Source: Gemmatimonadota bacterium
GTDB taxonomy: Bacteria > Gemmatimonadota > Gemmatimonadetes > Palauibacterales > Palauibacteraceae
Direction of reading: 5' to 3'
Length of the DNA: 64,000 nt
Assembly: GCA_022820995.1 (NCBI GenBank)
Contig: JAJEEM010000022.1
Coordinates: 1 to 64,000, forward strand
Shown: positions 47,032-58,291 of the stretch, piece by piece
Position numbering within the stretch: position 1 is the first letter of the stretch
Layout of the letters: each line of letters opens with the position of its first letter
Translations under genes and position numbers: made by a program
The notes under the pieces: generated by a model
What the model was told of the DNA's origin: nothing
Seen by the model: only the letters and a program-made list of their open reading frames with translations
Databases searched by the model: none

Positions 47032-48224
47032 CGACGCTGGTCATGTTCGACGACGAGCGGGCGGACGGATGGGCTCCCTTCGCGCTCACCCGGCCGTGCG
47101 GCGAACTCGTCTTCGGCCGCTGGACGTTGCGCGAACGGCTGGAACGGGTGGCGCGGACGCGCGTGGCCGGCCACGTGACGCGCCCCTGGCTGCGCCGGTA
47201 CGCGGAGCCCGGAGCGCCGCGCTGCCTGGACGCGGGCGGGCTGTCGACGCCCTGCACCGTATGGAATGCCCGGGCGGTGCCGTCACTCGAAGCGGCGTGG
47301 AGCGACGCGCCCGCCAACGTCTGGGTCGCCGGCGAGTTGGCGGGCGTCCGCCTGGGAGCCGGCACGGAGCCGCCGCGCGCGGACTGGTTCGCCGCTCCGC
47401 GGCCCCGCTCCGGGCTGCCGGACCGCGAGGTGCCCGGCGCCTGGCTTCGATACCCGTGGGACCTCGTGTCCGCGGGACCCGACCGGCTGGCCGCCGACCT
47501 GGCGGCCGGCCCGGGCACGGAGACGCCGGAACTACCGAGCGGCTGCTGGCGCCTCGGCGATGCCCCGATTCGCCTCGGCGAGGGGACGCGCGTCGAACCC
47601 GGCGTGCTGTTCGATGCGCGCGAGGGCCCGATCGAACTCGGTCCCGGAGTCGAGGTCCGCGCCGGCACCCGCCTCGGCGGGCCGCTCTACGCCGGACCCG
47701 GCTCGCATCTCCTGGGCGGCCACATCTCGCGCTTTGCGGGGGGGGCCTGCTCCCGCGTGCGGGGCGAGATCGACCAGGTCACGACGCTGGGCCATTCGAA
47801 CAAGGCGCACGACGGGTTTCTCGGACATGCGTACCTCGGCTGCTGGGTCAACCTCGGCGCGGCCACGGTGAACAGCGATCTCAAGCACACCTACGGCACA
47901 ATCCGGGTAGGGCCGCCGGGCGCGCGGCGGGACACCGGACTCCTGAAGTTCGGCTGCCTGCTCGGAGATCACGTGAAGACGGGCGTCGGCACTCGACTCG
48001 AGACCGGCACGGTCGTCGGCGCCGGCTCGAGCCTGTTCGGAGCCGAGACGCCGCCGCGATGGGTGCAACCTTTCTCGTGGGGAGGGGGCCGGAGCCGGGA
48101 GCCGCACCGTCGCGGCGATTTCCTCTCCACCGCCGTCCGGGTCGTCGAGCGCCGGGGACTGGAAGGGACCCGGGAACTGCGGGACTGGCTGGGCGACGTC
48201 TGGGACGAGGCCCGCTGCTCGTGA
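47028..48224 (+). CDS. GlmU-like sugar nucleotidyltransferase/acetyltransferase (FCB-type variant)
   Basis: The 398-residue product matches the alternative GlmU family (TIGR03991 type) of Bacteroidota relatives: N-terminal domain opening TTLVMFDDERADGWAPFALT and RPCGELVFGRW, then a left-handed beta-helix of hexapeptide repeats (about 185-345) with IRLGEGTRVEPG and GPGVEVRAGTRLGG, and the GHSNKAHDGFLGHAYLG and NLGAATVNSDLKH segments. The family is proposed to make UDP-GlcNAc, but the N-terminal domain lacks the classical GxGTRM loop, so its exact activities are open. TTG at 47028 overlaps manC (TTGA); ATG at 47043 would cut the first strand. Confidence 0.82.
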   Translation: MTTLVMFDDERADGWAPFALTRPCGELVFGRWTLRERLERVARTRVAGHVTRPWLRRYAEPGAPRCLDAGGLSTPCTVWNARAVPSLEAAWSDAPANVWVAGELAGVRLGAGTEPPRADWFAAPRPRSGLPDREVPGAWLRYPWDLVSAGPDRLAADLAAGPGTETPELPSGCWRLGDAPIRLGEGTRVEPGVLFDAREGPIELGPGVEVRAGTRLGGPLYAGPGSHLLGGHISRFAGGACSRVRGEIDQVTTLGHSNKAHDGFLGHAYLGCWVNLGAATVNSDLKHTYGTIRVGPPGARRDTGLLKFGCLLGDHVKTGVGTRLETGTVVGAGSSLFGAETPPRWVQPFSWGGGRSREPHRRGDFLSTAVRVVERRGLEGTRELRDWLGDVWDEARCS

Positions 48225-49051
48225 GCCTGACCGTCGCATCGCTGGGCTCGGGGAGCCGCGGAAACGCTTTCCTCGTGGAGAGCGACCGCGCCCGCGTGCT
48301 CGTCGACGCGGGGTTCTCCGGGGTTCAGCTTGCCCGCCGACTCGCCGAACTCGATGTGGAGCCGGAAGCCGTCGACCTCGTCGTCGTCACGCACGAGCAC
48401 CGTGATCACGCCGCGGGCGCCGGCATCGGGGCACGCCGCTGGGGCTGGCGGCTCGCGATGAACGCGCCTACCCGCCGGGCCTGCGCTCCCCTCCTGCGCG
48501 GACAGGAGCGATGCGAGGACCTGCCGCGCACGGGACTCGAGGTCGGCGACCTCGCGATCGAGGCCGCGCCGACCGCGCACGACGCCGCGAAACCCGTCGC
48601 CGTCACGGTTCTGCACCGGCCCACGGGCCTGCGGGTGGGGATTGCGACGGACCTCGGGAGACCGACGACGCCCGTCCGCGTGGCGCTCCGGGAGTGCGCC
48701 TTTCTCGTCATGGAAGCGAACCACGACGAACACCGTCTGCGCGCGGCTTCCTATCCCTGGCGGGTCAAGCAGCGGATCGGAGGCAGTCGCGGGCATCTCT
48801 CCAACCGCCACGCGGCCGACTTCGCGCGCGAACTCGCGCACCCCGGGCTGGGCGGGATCCTGCTCGTCCACCTGAGCCAGGAGTGCAACGACCGGGAGCT
48901 CGCTCTGGAGAGAGTCGCGGAAGGCCTCGCGCCGGCGGCATACGATGGGCTGCTGGAGGCCGCCGCGCAGGAGGAACCGAGCCCCCGCTACGACGTGGTC
49001 GCGCTCGCGAGGGCTCGGGCCGGCGCCGAACAACTCTCCCTCTCCATCTGA
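48221..49051 (+). CDS. MBL-fold metallohydrolase, WalJ/YycJ-like
   Basis: Metallo-beta-lactamase-fold hydrolase. The 276-residue product starts LTVASLGSGSRGNAFLVES, has the metal motif VTHEHRDH (HxHxDH) near residues 60-67, a MEANHDEHRLR segment near 165 and HLSNRHAADFA, which together are typical of the WalJ group linked to DNA-repair or wall regulation in Firmicutes. GTG at 48221 overlaps the GlmU-like stop (GTGA). Activity here is unproven. Confidence 0.88.
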   Translation: MSLTVASLGSGSRGNAFLVESDRARVLVDAGFSGVQLARRLAELDVEPEAVDLVVVTHEHRDHAAGAGIGARRWGWRLAMNAPTRRACAPLLRGQERCEDLPRTGLEVGDLAIEAAPTAHDAAKPVAVTVLHRPTGLRVGIATDLGRPTTPVRVALRECAFLVMEANHDEHRLRAASYPWRVKQRIGGSRGHLSNRHAADFARELAHPGLGGILLVHLSQECNDRELALERVAEGLAPAAYDGLLEAAAQEEPSPRYDVVALARARAGAEQLSLSI

Positions 49052-49094
49052 CCTCGGCCCGGCGTGCGGTCCACGCCGTCCCCCGGGCCGCAGC

Positions 49095-50204
49095 CTACCG
49101 GAGAATCACTCTCAGCACGTCGTTTCCCACGGCCCACACCATGAGGGCCAGAACGAAGACCATCCCCACCGTAGTGAACCGCATGCGGGCCTGGACGCTG
49201 AGCGCCCGGCCGCGGACCGCCTCGATCCCCAGGAAGAGGAGGTGTCCCCCGTCGAGGACGGGAATCGGCAGCAGGTTGAAGACGGCGAGATTGATGCTGA
49301 TGATCGCCATGAAACTCAGGAGTTCCCAGAATCCCGCGCGCGCCGCGCGTCCGGAGATCTCCCCGATCAGAATCGGTCCGCCGACTTCGCGCGCCGAACT
49401 TCGCCCGGTGACGAGGTCTCCGAGGAACTGAAGGATGGCGCCGCCCCAGTAGTTCGCGTTCGACCAGCCCCGCCCCAGCGCCGCGATGGGACCCGCTCGA
49501 CCTCGATCCGCGCCGACGGAGATCCCGATGCGCCCGACCGTCCTCGATTCTCCCGTGAGGTCCGAGTACTGCTCGACGGCGTCGGGCGTCGCGACGAAGG
49601 TGAGCTGCTCGCCGCCCCGCTCCACGACGATGTCGACGGGTTCTCCGGCCCGGCGCTCGATCCGCATCGTGACCTGGGCGGGGTCGTGCACCGCTCCGCC
49701 ATCCACGCGCAGAACCAGATCTTCGCTTTGAAGTCCCGCCTCCGCGGCGGGTGACCCGGGTTCGACCTCGGCGATCCGCGGCTCGAACACGCCACGCCCC
49801 ATCGCGATCGCCGCGAAGGCGACAACCGCGAACATCCAGTTCATGATCACGCCGGCCGAGATGGCGAGGAAGCGGGCCCAGAGCGGCTTCCCGTCGAAGT
49901 CACCAGGCCCCGGACGCGCCTCGCTCCGCCCCGTGTCGTACGAGGCGCCCCCGCCGCCGCCCTCGAGGGTCGACGTCACTTCCTCGTCCGCCATCCCGGC
50001 CATCTTGACGTAACCGCCGAGCGGGATCCACGAGAGGACATACTCCGTTTCACCGAGCCGGAACCCCACCATCTTCGGGCCCAGGCCGATCGAAAACCGC
50101 GGTACGTCGATCCCGACGCTCTTCGCAGCGGCAAAATGCCCCAGCTCGTGCACGAAGATGAGCACGCCCAGGACGATGATGGTTACCAGAATCGTTACGA
50201 TCAC
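49095..50204 (-). CDS. rseP: RIP zinc metalloprotease RseP (site-2 protease)
   Basis: Intramembrane protease that cuts anti-sigma factors and remnant signal peptides. The 369-residue product has the catalytic HELGH at about 19-23 in the first helix, a helix with ISAGVIMNWMFAV near 117-129, one PDZ domain (about 145-215, with GSPAAEAGLQ) and the metal-binding NLLPIPVLDGGHLLF near 310-324. One PDZ rather than two resembles the shorter family form. GTG at 50204 overlaps the dxr stop (GTGA), the standard dxr-rseP order. Confidence 0.95.
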   Translation of the reverse strand: MIVTILVTIIVLGVLIFVHELGHFAAAKSVGIDVPRFSIGLGPKMVGFRLGETEYVLSWIPLGGYVKMAGMADEEVTSTLEGGGGGASYDTGRSEARPGPGDFDGKPLWARFLAISAGVIMNWMFAVVAFAAIAMGRGVFEPRIAEVEPGSPAAEAGLQSEDLVLRVDGGAVHDPAQVTMRIERRAGEPVDIVVERGGEQLTFVATPDAVEQYSDLTGESRTVGRIGISVGADRGRAGPIAALGRGWSNANYWGGAILQFLGDLVTGRSSAREVGGPILIGEISGRAARAGFWELLSFMAIISINLAVFNLLPIPVLDGGHLLFLGIEAVRGRALSVQARMRFTTVGMVFVLALMVWAVGNDVLRVILR

Positions 50205-51367
50205 TCAGCGTCTCCCGACTTGGACTCCCCGTGTGGGTCGCGGGCGATGGCACGCGCCCGGGTGTCGACGCGCCGCGCATCCTCGATCGATTCGATGGCG
50301 CGCGACGAGAACCGTTCAAGTGTACGAAGCACGACATCGGCGAGTTCCCTGAAGCCGACGTCCCCGGAGAGGAACCTCTCGACCGCGACCTCGTTGGCCG
50401 CGTTGAAGGCCACCGGAAACTCGCCTCCCGCCTCCCCCGCCGCGACCCCCGCGCGAAAGAGGGGAAAATCCTCCTCCCGCACCGGTTCGAACTCCAGCGG
50501 GCCATCCCGGACGGGGTCGAACCCGGCCTCCCGCCGCGCGTCGTCCAGCCGGTCGGGGTAGCCGAGGGCCCATAGGATCGGAATCTCCATCGAGGGCCGG
50601 CCCAATTGCGCAAGCGAGGAGCCGTCCCTGAATTCGACGAGGGAATGGACGATGGATGTGGGGTGCACGACGACCTCGATACGCTCGTACGGGAGGTCGA
50701 ACAGCGCGTGCGCCTCGATGACCTCGAGCGCCTTGTTCGCCAGCGTGGCGGAGTCGATCGTGATCTTGGCTCCCATCGACCACGTGGGATGACGCAGGGC
50801 ATCGGCCGGCGTCACGGTGGCGAGCCGCCGCGCCGGCCACTCGCGGAAGGGACCGCCCGAAGCCGTGAGGGTGACCCGCGCGACCTCCGACACCGGACGC
50901 CCGGCCAGACACTGGTGGACCGCGGAGTGCTCGCTGTCCACGGGCAGGAGCTCGCCGCCTCCGCGCCGCAGCGCCCGCATCACGAGCTCTCCGCCCGCCA
51001 CGAGCGACTCCTTGTTGGCGAGCGCCAGCCGCTTCCCCGCTCCGATCGCCGCCAGAGTCGCGTCGAGCCCGGCAAACCCGACGATCGCGTTGAGGACGAT
51101 GTCGATCCCGGGCGATCGGGCGGCCTCCGCGAGCGCATCGGCGCCGAACCGCCACTCTCCGGACCATTGCGGCGCAAAGTCGTCCGGGGGAGGAGTCCCG
51201 AGCACGACGAAATCGGGATCCCGGTCGAGCGCGAGCGCATCGAGGGCCTCCCAACTGCGGTTCGCCGTCAGCACGGCGGCGCGGAACCGGGCCGGATGGC
51301 GGCGGATCACTTCGAGCGTGCCCGCGCCGACGGATCCCGTGGCGCCGAGGACGGCGACGTGCTTCAC
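50201..51367 (-). CDS. dxr: 1-deoxy-D-xylulose 5-phosphate reductoisomerase
   Basis: Second enzyme of the MEP isoprenoid pathway, NADPH-dependent. The 388-residue product starts with the dinucleotide motif VLGATGSVGAGTLEVI at about 5-20, has NKESLVAGGE near 118, the metal-binding PVDSEHSAV near 140, and GGPFREWP and HPTWSMGAKITIDSATLANK later. GTG at 51367 overlaps the cdsA stop (GTGA). With uppS and cdsA it forms a lipid-carrier and phospholipid unit. Confidence 0.96.
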   Translation of the reverse strand: MKHVAVLGATGSVGAGTLEVIRRHPARFRAAVLTANRSWEALDALALDRDPDFVVLGTPPPDDFAPQWSGEWRFGADALAEAARSPGIDIVLNAIVGFAGLDATLAAIGAGKRLALANKESLVAGGELVMRALRRGGGELLPVDSEHSAVHQCLAGRPVSEVARVTLTASGGPFREWPARRLATVTPADALRHPTWSMGAKITIDSATLANKALEVIEAHALFDLPYERIEVVVHPTSIVHSLVEFRDGSSLAQLGRPSMEIPILWALGYPDRLDDARREAGFDPVRDGPLEFEPVREEDFPLFRAGVAAGEAGGEFPVAFNAANEVAVERFLSGDVGFRELADVVLRTLERFSSRAIESIEDARRVDTRARAIARDPHGESKSGDAE

Positions 51368-52218
51368 GCGAAGAGGGAGAGGAAAAGGAACGCGGCCGGG
51401 ATCGCCCACAGGATGGAATCGAGCCGGTCCAGCATCCCTCCGTGCCCCGGGAGCAGGCCCGATGAGTCCTTCACGCCGCATTCTCGCTTGAGGGCGGACT
51501 CCGCGAGATCCCCGACGATCGCCAACCCCGTCACGACGAGTCCGAAGGCCAGCGTGGGCGCCGGGTCCAGCGTCCAGGTCTCCGGAAGGAGGAAGCGCGG
51601 GTAGAGGACGGCGACGGCGAGGCCCGCCAGCAGCGCACACACGGCTCCGGCCACCGTCTTGTTGGGGCTCAGGCGCGGCGCGAGCGGCCGTTTCCCGAAG
51701 GCTCGGCCGCCGAGGTACGCCGCGGTGTCGGCAAGCCACGTGATGACGACCGGGAGGAAGAAGAGGAGCGTACCGGCCATCCGGGCGGCGCTCGCATCGG
51801 CGCCGGCCGACAGCAGAAGGCCGCCTTCGCGCAGGGGGAGCCCCAACGCGAGGAGTCCCCCGACGTAGAAGACGCCGAACGCCGAGCAGGCGGCGGACCG
51901 GATCGGCCGCTCCGAGAGATCCGCTGTCGTGAGCGCGAGCACGGGGAACAGGAGCATCAGGCCCACCGCATAGAATCCACCGCTCTCGAGACCGCCCGCG
52001 AAGACGGCGAACGGGAAGAGAAACGCGGCCACCGCTCCCGTCAAGCCGAGGACCCGCGTCCCGGTACCGCGCATCATCGCGGCGTATTCCCGGTACCCGA
52101 GCGCGGCCGCCGCGCCCAGGCCGGTGACGAAAACCACCCCGCCGGCATAGGTCACCAGCGCGCAGAGGGGGACTCCGACGCCTGCGACCGCGAGCCTCTT
52201 GCGGAGGTCGGGACTCAT
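51364..52218 (-). CDS. cdsA: Phosphatidate cytidylyltransferase
   Basis: Makes CDP-diacylglycerol for phospholipid synthesis. The 284-residue product has about eight membrane helices and the family signature GDLAESALKRECGVKDSS with GHGGMLDRLDS near residues 237-270, and SPNKTVAGA near 184. ATG at 52218, 16 bases after uppS. Confidence 0.94.
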   Translation of the reverse strand: MSPDLRKRLAVAGVGVPLCALVTYAGGVVFVTGLGAAAALGYREYAAMMRGTGTRVLGLTGAVAAFLFPFAVFAGGLESGGFYAVGLMLLFPVLALTTADLSERPIRSAACSAFGVFYVGGLLALGLPLREGGLLLSAGADASAARMAGTLLFFLPVVITWLADTAAYLGGRAFGKRPLAPRLSPNKTVAGAVCALLAGLAVAVLYPRFLLPETWTLDPAPTLAFGLVVTGLAIVGDLAESALKRECGVKDSSGLLPGHGGMLDRLDSILWAIPAAFLFLSLFA

Positions 52219-52234
52219 GCCGAACCCGGTCGCC

Positions 52235-52999
52235 TCACGTCTTCACCAGCCCGAATCTCCGCTCCCGGCGCCGGTAGTCGACGAGCGCGCCGAAGAGATG
52301 CTCCCGGGTGAAATCGGGCCAAAGGACGTCGGTCACGAAGAGTTCCGCGTACGCGAGCTGCCAGAGGAGAAAGTTGGAGATGCGCTGTTCCCCCGAGGTC
52401 CGGATCAGAAGGTCCGGGTCCGGCCAGTCCCGCGTCAGGAGTTCGGCCGCGAAGCGCTCGGCGTCGATCTCCTCCGGGGCCAACTCGCCCTCCACGCAAC
52501 GCTGTGCGAGCGTTCGCGCCACACCCGCGAGTTCCGCCCGCGATCCGTAGCTGATCGCGAGGTGCACTTCCAGTGCCGTTCCGCCCTCCGTCGACCCCTC
52601 GAGTTCGGAGATCGCCCGGCGGGCCTCGTCGGGAAGCCGCGGCCGGTCGCCGAACACGGTGACGCGGATGCCGTGCCTGACCAGAGCTTCGCGCTGGCTC
52701 CTCACATACTCCTGGAGGAGCGTCATCAGCGCTTCCACCTCCGTGGAGGGGCGAAACCAGTTTTCGTCCGAGAAGGCGTACAGGGTAAGGTGGGCCACGC
52801 CGGCCTCCACCGACCCTTCGATGATCTCGCGCACCGCCGTCATGCCCGCGCGGTGCCCCTCCCATCTCGGCAGGCCGCGCTGTCTCGCCCAGCGGCCGTT
52901 TCCGTCCATGATGACGGCTACATGGGTGGGTACTTCCCCCTGCCGCACGGTTTCCAGTGCCGCCGTCATGCCGCTCTTCTCCCCGCTCATGCGGCCCAA
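52235..52999 (-). CDS. uppS: Isoprenyl transferase (undecaprenyl diphosphate synthase)
   Basis: cis-Prenyltransferase making the C55 lipid carrier for peptidoglycan and glycans. The 254-residue product has HVAVIMDGNGRWARQRGLPR at about 26-45 with catalytic Asp, GHRAG, YAFSDENWFRP near 74-84 and LLIRTSGEQRISNFLLWQ near 202-219. The first gene of the uppS-cdsA-dxr-rseP unit; 40 bp separate it from thiI. Confidence 0.96.
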   Translation of the reverse strand: MGRMSGEKSGMTAALETVRQGEVPTHVAVIMDGNGRWARQRGLPRWEGHRAGMTAVREIIEGSVEAGVAHLTLYAFSDENWFRPSTEVEALMTLLQEYVRSQREALVRHGIRVTVFGDRPRLPDEARRAISELEGSTEGGTALEVHLAISYGSRAELAGVARTLAQRCVEGELAPEEIDAERFAAELLTRDWPDPDLLIRTSGEQRISNFLLWQLAYAELFVTDVLWPDFTREHLFGALVDYRRRERRFGLVKT

Positions 53000-53039
53000 G
53001 CTCGCTCCGCACGGGCGGGGGTGTCAAAACAGGCGGCGA

Positions 53040-54527
53040 TCAGTCGATCTCCGGCGCGCCCCGCGCGACGCGCCGCATGCGGGGCGCCCCTCCGAGAAAG
53101 GAGTAGGCCTCGTATCCCGCGCGCTGCATGACCTCGGCCAGGTAGGCCGTTCGCACGCCCTCCGCACAGCAGAGTACGTAGGTCGCGTCGCGATCGAGTT
53201 CGCCGAAATCCCGCTCGAGTTGCGGGAGGTCGCGGCGCGTCGCCCCCGGCCAGTGCCAGGCCTCGAAGGCGTCGCGGACGCGGGTGTCGAGGATGACCGC
53301 TCCGTCGGGCACCTCGGCCACGTACAGAGACGCTCCGACCATCGACTCCGGACGGAGGGCGCGCACCTCGTGCACGGTCGCGCCGGCGACCGCCTCGCCC
53401 AGTTCCTCGAGGCCGACGGCCGTCTCCTGCGCTTCGGCGGCCTCCGGCGACGACGCGGTGACCGGCCGCTGCGGCACGAGGTCGCAGTACTCGCGCACTC
53501 GGGCGGACAGGTCGTACGTGCCGATCTCCCGCGCCCGGTCGAGAATCTCCTCCTTGTGGAATCCGAGCAGGGGCCGGAGCACCGGGAGCGAGGAGGCATT
53601 CTCGATCGCGCGGAGGTTGCGGAGCGTCTGCGAGGAGACCTGCCCGACCGACTCGCCCGTGACGATCGCGTCGGCGCCGATGCGTCCCCCGATCTCCGCG
53701 GCGGCCCGATACATCATTCGCTTGAGAACGACCTGCAGGTATGCGGGCTTGGCGCGGGCCCGCATGGCCTCGACCACCGGGCTGAACTCGAGGACGTGCA
53801 GCCGGGGCCGCGTACCGTAGCTCCAGTGATCCGCGAGCACCTTCGTCACCTCCACCACCATCCGTTCGTACGCGCTCCCGCCGAGGTTGCAGAAGACGTA
53901 GTCGAGGCGAATACCCCTCCGCAGCGCCATCCAGGCGGCCACGGCCGAATCGAAGCCGCCGGAGATGAGGGCGAGCGCATGTCCCTGGACTCCGAGCGGC
54001 AGGCCGGACGGTCCGCGGACTCTGTCCTCGTGAAAGAACACCCGGTCATCGCGGACCTCGACGAACACGGTGATGTCGGGATCCCCGAGGTCGACGGTGG
54101 CGCCGGGGTTGAGAGCCGCGCCGAGACGCTGCTGGATATCCGAGGAGGAAAAGCCGTGTGAACCGGAGCGGCGCGCGCGCACGGCATAGCTCCGGCCCCG
54201 CACGGATTCGGCGAAGAGAGCCGTGCCGGTGGCGACGATCGCGTCGAGATCCGCCTCGCACTCGCCGGCCAGCAGGGAACAACTGGACACGCCGAAGGTG
54301 CGCAGCAGGGGATCGAGAAAGGCCGGGTCCGGACCTTCGATATGGAAGCGGCTCCAGCCGGGCTCGAGGACGGCGTTGATCCCTTCGGCCTCGAACGCGT
54401 CACGCAGGTTGGCCGCGAGCCGGTTCTGGAAGCGCGACCGCGTCCGGCGCGCCTTGGTCGAGAGCTCGCCGGAGAATCGTACGAGGGCCCGAACGGGCCC
54501 CGCTCCGAGTTCGTGTTGCACGGCCAT
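53040..54527 (-). CDS. thiI: tRNA 4-thiouridine synthase ThiI with rhodanese domain
   Basis: Puts sulfur on U8 of tRNA and, with a rhodanese domain, can serve thiazole synthesis. The 495-residue product has a ferredoxin-like/THUMP region (about 60-165), the PP-loop LISGGFDSAVAA at about 187-198, DAIVTGESVGQVSSQTL near 300 and a C-terminal rhodanese domain (about 390-490) with the active Cys in LCCAEGVRTAY. The enzyme is of the long E. coli form. ATG at 54527 is 7 bases after tRNA-Met, whose U8 is a possible substrate, so the two are probably cotranscribed. Confidence 0.95.
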   Translation of the reverse strand: MAVQHELGAGPVRALVRFSGELSTKARRTRSRFQNRLAANLRDAFEAEGINAVLEPGWSRFHIEGPDPAFLDPLLRTFGVSSCSLLAGECEADLDAIVATGTALFAESVRGRSYAVRARRSGSHGFSSSDIQQRLGAALNPGATVDLGDPDITVFVEVRDDRVFFHEDRVRGPSGLPLGVQGHALALISGGFDSAVAAWMALRRGIRLDYVFCNLGGSAYERMVVEVTKVLADHWSYGTRPRLHVLEFSPVVEAMRARAKPAYLQVVLKRMMYRAAAEIGGRIGADAIVTGESVGQVSSQTLRNLRAIENASSLPVLRPLLGFHKEEILDRAREIGTYDLSARVREYCDLVPQRPVTASSPEAAEAQETAVGLEELGEAVAGATVHEVRALRPESMVGASLYVAEVPDGAVILDTRVRDAFEAWHWPGATRRDLPQLERDFGELDRDATYVLCCAEGVRTAYLAEVMQRAGYEAYSFLGGAPRMRRVARGAPEID

Positions 54528-54533
54528 AACGAG

Positions 54534-54607
54534 TGGCAGGGGGGGGATTTGAACCCCCGACCCAGGGCTTATGAGTCCCTTGCTCTACCAGGCTGAGCTA
54601 CCCTGCC
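54534..54607 (-). tRNA. tRNA-Met (CAU anticodon), elongator-like
   Basis: A 74-base cloverleaf on the minus strand: acceptor GGCAGGG/CCCTGCC, D-stem GCTC/GAGC, anticodon loop CTCATAA with CAT, T-arm GGGGG-TTCAAAT-CCCCC and discriminator A. No CCA is encoded. The G1-C72 pair and C11-G24 exclude an initiator. The anticodon stem AGGGA/GCCCT has an A31.G39 mismatch next to the loop. A tRNA-Ile2 whose CAU is lysidinylated cannot be excluded by eye. Confidence 0.9.
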
Positions 54608-54612
54608 GGACC

Positions 54613-54678
54613 GGCAGCCCGCGGCAAAAGCCCCGCTGCGTTCGAGCGGTGCCGACGCGGGGTTTGCCACGGGCTGCC
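54613..54678. repeat. Intergenic palindrome (family copy 2) in the tRNA-Met leader
   Basis: Arms starting GGCAGCCCG (54613) and ending CGGGCTGCC (54678) pair along about 24 bases with one mismatch and a 2-base bulge; the loop holds TTCGAGCGG. Sequence and orientation match the outer arms of the copy at 25879-26050. On the minus strand it lies between a predicted promoter and the tRNA, five bases before the tRNA start. Confidence 0.8.
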
Positions 54679-54690
54679 AGTGGGTCCGCT

Positions 54691-54718
54691 ATCCTACACG
54701 TCGTGGCGCGCGGGGCAA
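54691..54718 (-). promoter_or_regulatory. Promoter for tRNA-Met and thiI
   Basis: Minus strand TTGCCC (54718-54713), 16 bases, TAGGAT (54696-54691). Predicted start near 54684. The pre-tRNA leader would contain the whole palindrome at 54613-54678, to be removed by RNase P. Confidence 0.55.
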
Positions 54719-54763
54719 GCCGCCGGCGCCGGGCGCGCCCCGAGTCGCGGGTCCCGTCACGTG

Positions 54764-55107
54764 TCAAGGCACGTCGACCCGAGGGGGCGTCGCGGAGGCG
54801 GGGGGCTCCCGGTCTCCCAGGTCGACGAACCGCACCAGGATCTCCCGGGGCCGGACGAACCCGTAGCGCTCGCGGGCGACGCGCTCGATCGCCCAGGAGT
54901 TCGACACGAGACTGTCGGCCCAGGCGCGGGTCGACGCGAGTTCACCGTTGCGGGCCGTCATCTCCGCTCTCCTCGATTCGATTTCCCCCTCGAGTCGGGC
55001 CAGATCGGCTCTCGAGTATTCTCCTCCCGCCATCCAGTAGTAGCCCGCTCCGATGAGGGCGATGAAGGTGATGGCCCGCGTGAGCCGCCGGTTCGCCGCC
55101 TCCGCCA

Positions 55108-55108
<1 letters not shown>
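54764..55108 (-). CDS. FtsB/DivIC-type septum formation initiator protein
   Basis: A 114-residue bitopic protein with one helix (about 10-26) followed by a coiled coil (about 32-62, with LEGEIESRRAEMTARNGEL) and the family end YGFVRPREILVRFVD. This is the DivIC/FtsB form that links division proteins in the periplasm. Position after eno is the common eno-ftsB order. ATG at 55108 shares a base with the eno stop (TGATG) and has GGAGG 6 bases upstream; a GTG at 55111 would add one residue. Confidence 0.88.
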
Positions 55109-57277
<2,169 letters not shown>

Positions 57278-57281
<4 letters not shown>

Positions 57282-58291
57282 GACCGAGCCTCGAAGTGAT
57301 CGAACCCCGCGGGAAGCGCCGGATTCAACCGCCCGCTCACGGTCAGCCCTTTCCCTTCGCGCGCCCTCCCGACCCGTGTGAGCGGGAGATCGAACGCGAC
57401 GGCGAAGGCCCCCTCCGTCCCCTGCATGGCTCCGGCCGGAACGGCAAGGAGCAGTTCGTAGTCCTCGCCGCCGGCAAGGATGAGGTGTTCCGCGGCCGGC
57501 GCCTGACGGAATCCGTCGAGGGCGGGGGCGGCCGGCAGGCGATCCGCCTCGATCTCCAGAGCGACTCCGGACGCCGCCGCGAGGTTGCGCGCATCCCGCA
57601 TCGCGCCGTCCGACAGATCGATCGCCGCGTGGATCCGGACCCGGTCCCGGAGCCAGAGCGCTTCCTCGATCCTGGGACGCGGGCGGTCGAAGGCCCGGCG
57701 GGCCCGCAGGTCCGGCTCCAGCCCCCGCTCCAGATCGCGCAGGGCAGCGGCGGCCCCCCCGAGTTCGCCGGTCACCCACAACTCGTCACCCGGGCGCACC
57801 CCGCGCCGCGTCGTCGGTGCCGCCGCATAACCGAGGACGGTGACGTCGAGAAAGGCGGGGCCCGGCGACGCGACGAGGTCGCCGCCGAGAATCTCCGCGC
57901 CGACCCGCCCGGCGATCTCCCCCACGCCCCGTCCCAGGGCCGCGGCGATCTCGACGTCCAGCTCGGGGGGCAACGCCGCCGATACCACGAGGCCGACCGG
58001 GGTCGCGGCCATGGCCGCGAGATCACTCAGCGCCGACGCGGCCGCGCGGTACCCGATGGTTTCCCACGTCATCCATTCGCGGCGAAAGTGGATCCCCTCC
58101 ACGCTGGCGTCGCAACTCACCACGACCTGCGTGTCATCCGGAGGACGAAACGCCGCGGCGTCATCCCCGACCGGCAACGTGATGGTGACCGCCGGGTCCC
58201 CGCGGGCGGCGTTCGCGCCCGCTCCGTCCAGGAAGGCCCGAATGCGCGCGGTCTCGGGCCCCTCCGCAAGCGCCGGACCGGTGACGTTCAT
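57278..58291 (-). CDS. thiL: Thiamine-phosphate kinase
   Basis: Phosphorylates thiamine monophosphate to thiamine pyrophosphate. The 337-residue product has the PurM-like layout: VGDDAAAFRPPD near 41-52, DASVEGIHFRREWMT near 61-75, YRAAASALSDLAAM with its Asp near 82-95, GGDLVASPGP near 140 and the later DLSDGAMRDARNL. ATG at 58291 overlaps the nnrD stop (ATGA). It is not with other thiamine genes here, apart from thiI some 3 kb away in another unit. Confidence 0.94.

Noticed and set aside
54613-54678. Palindrome read as an intrinsic terminator
   Set aside because: No U-tract follows on either strand, and its partner copy elsewhere shows it is a repeat element.
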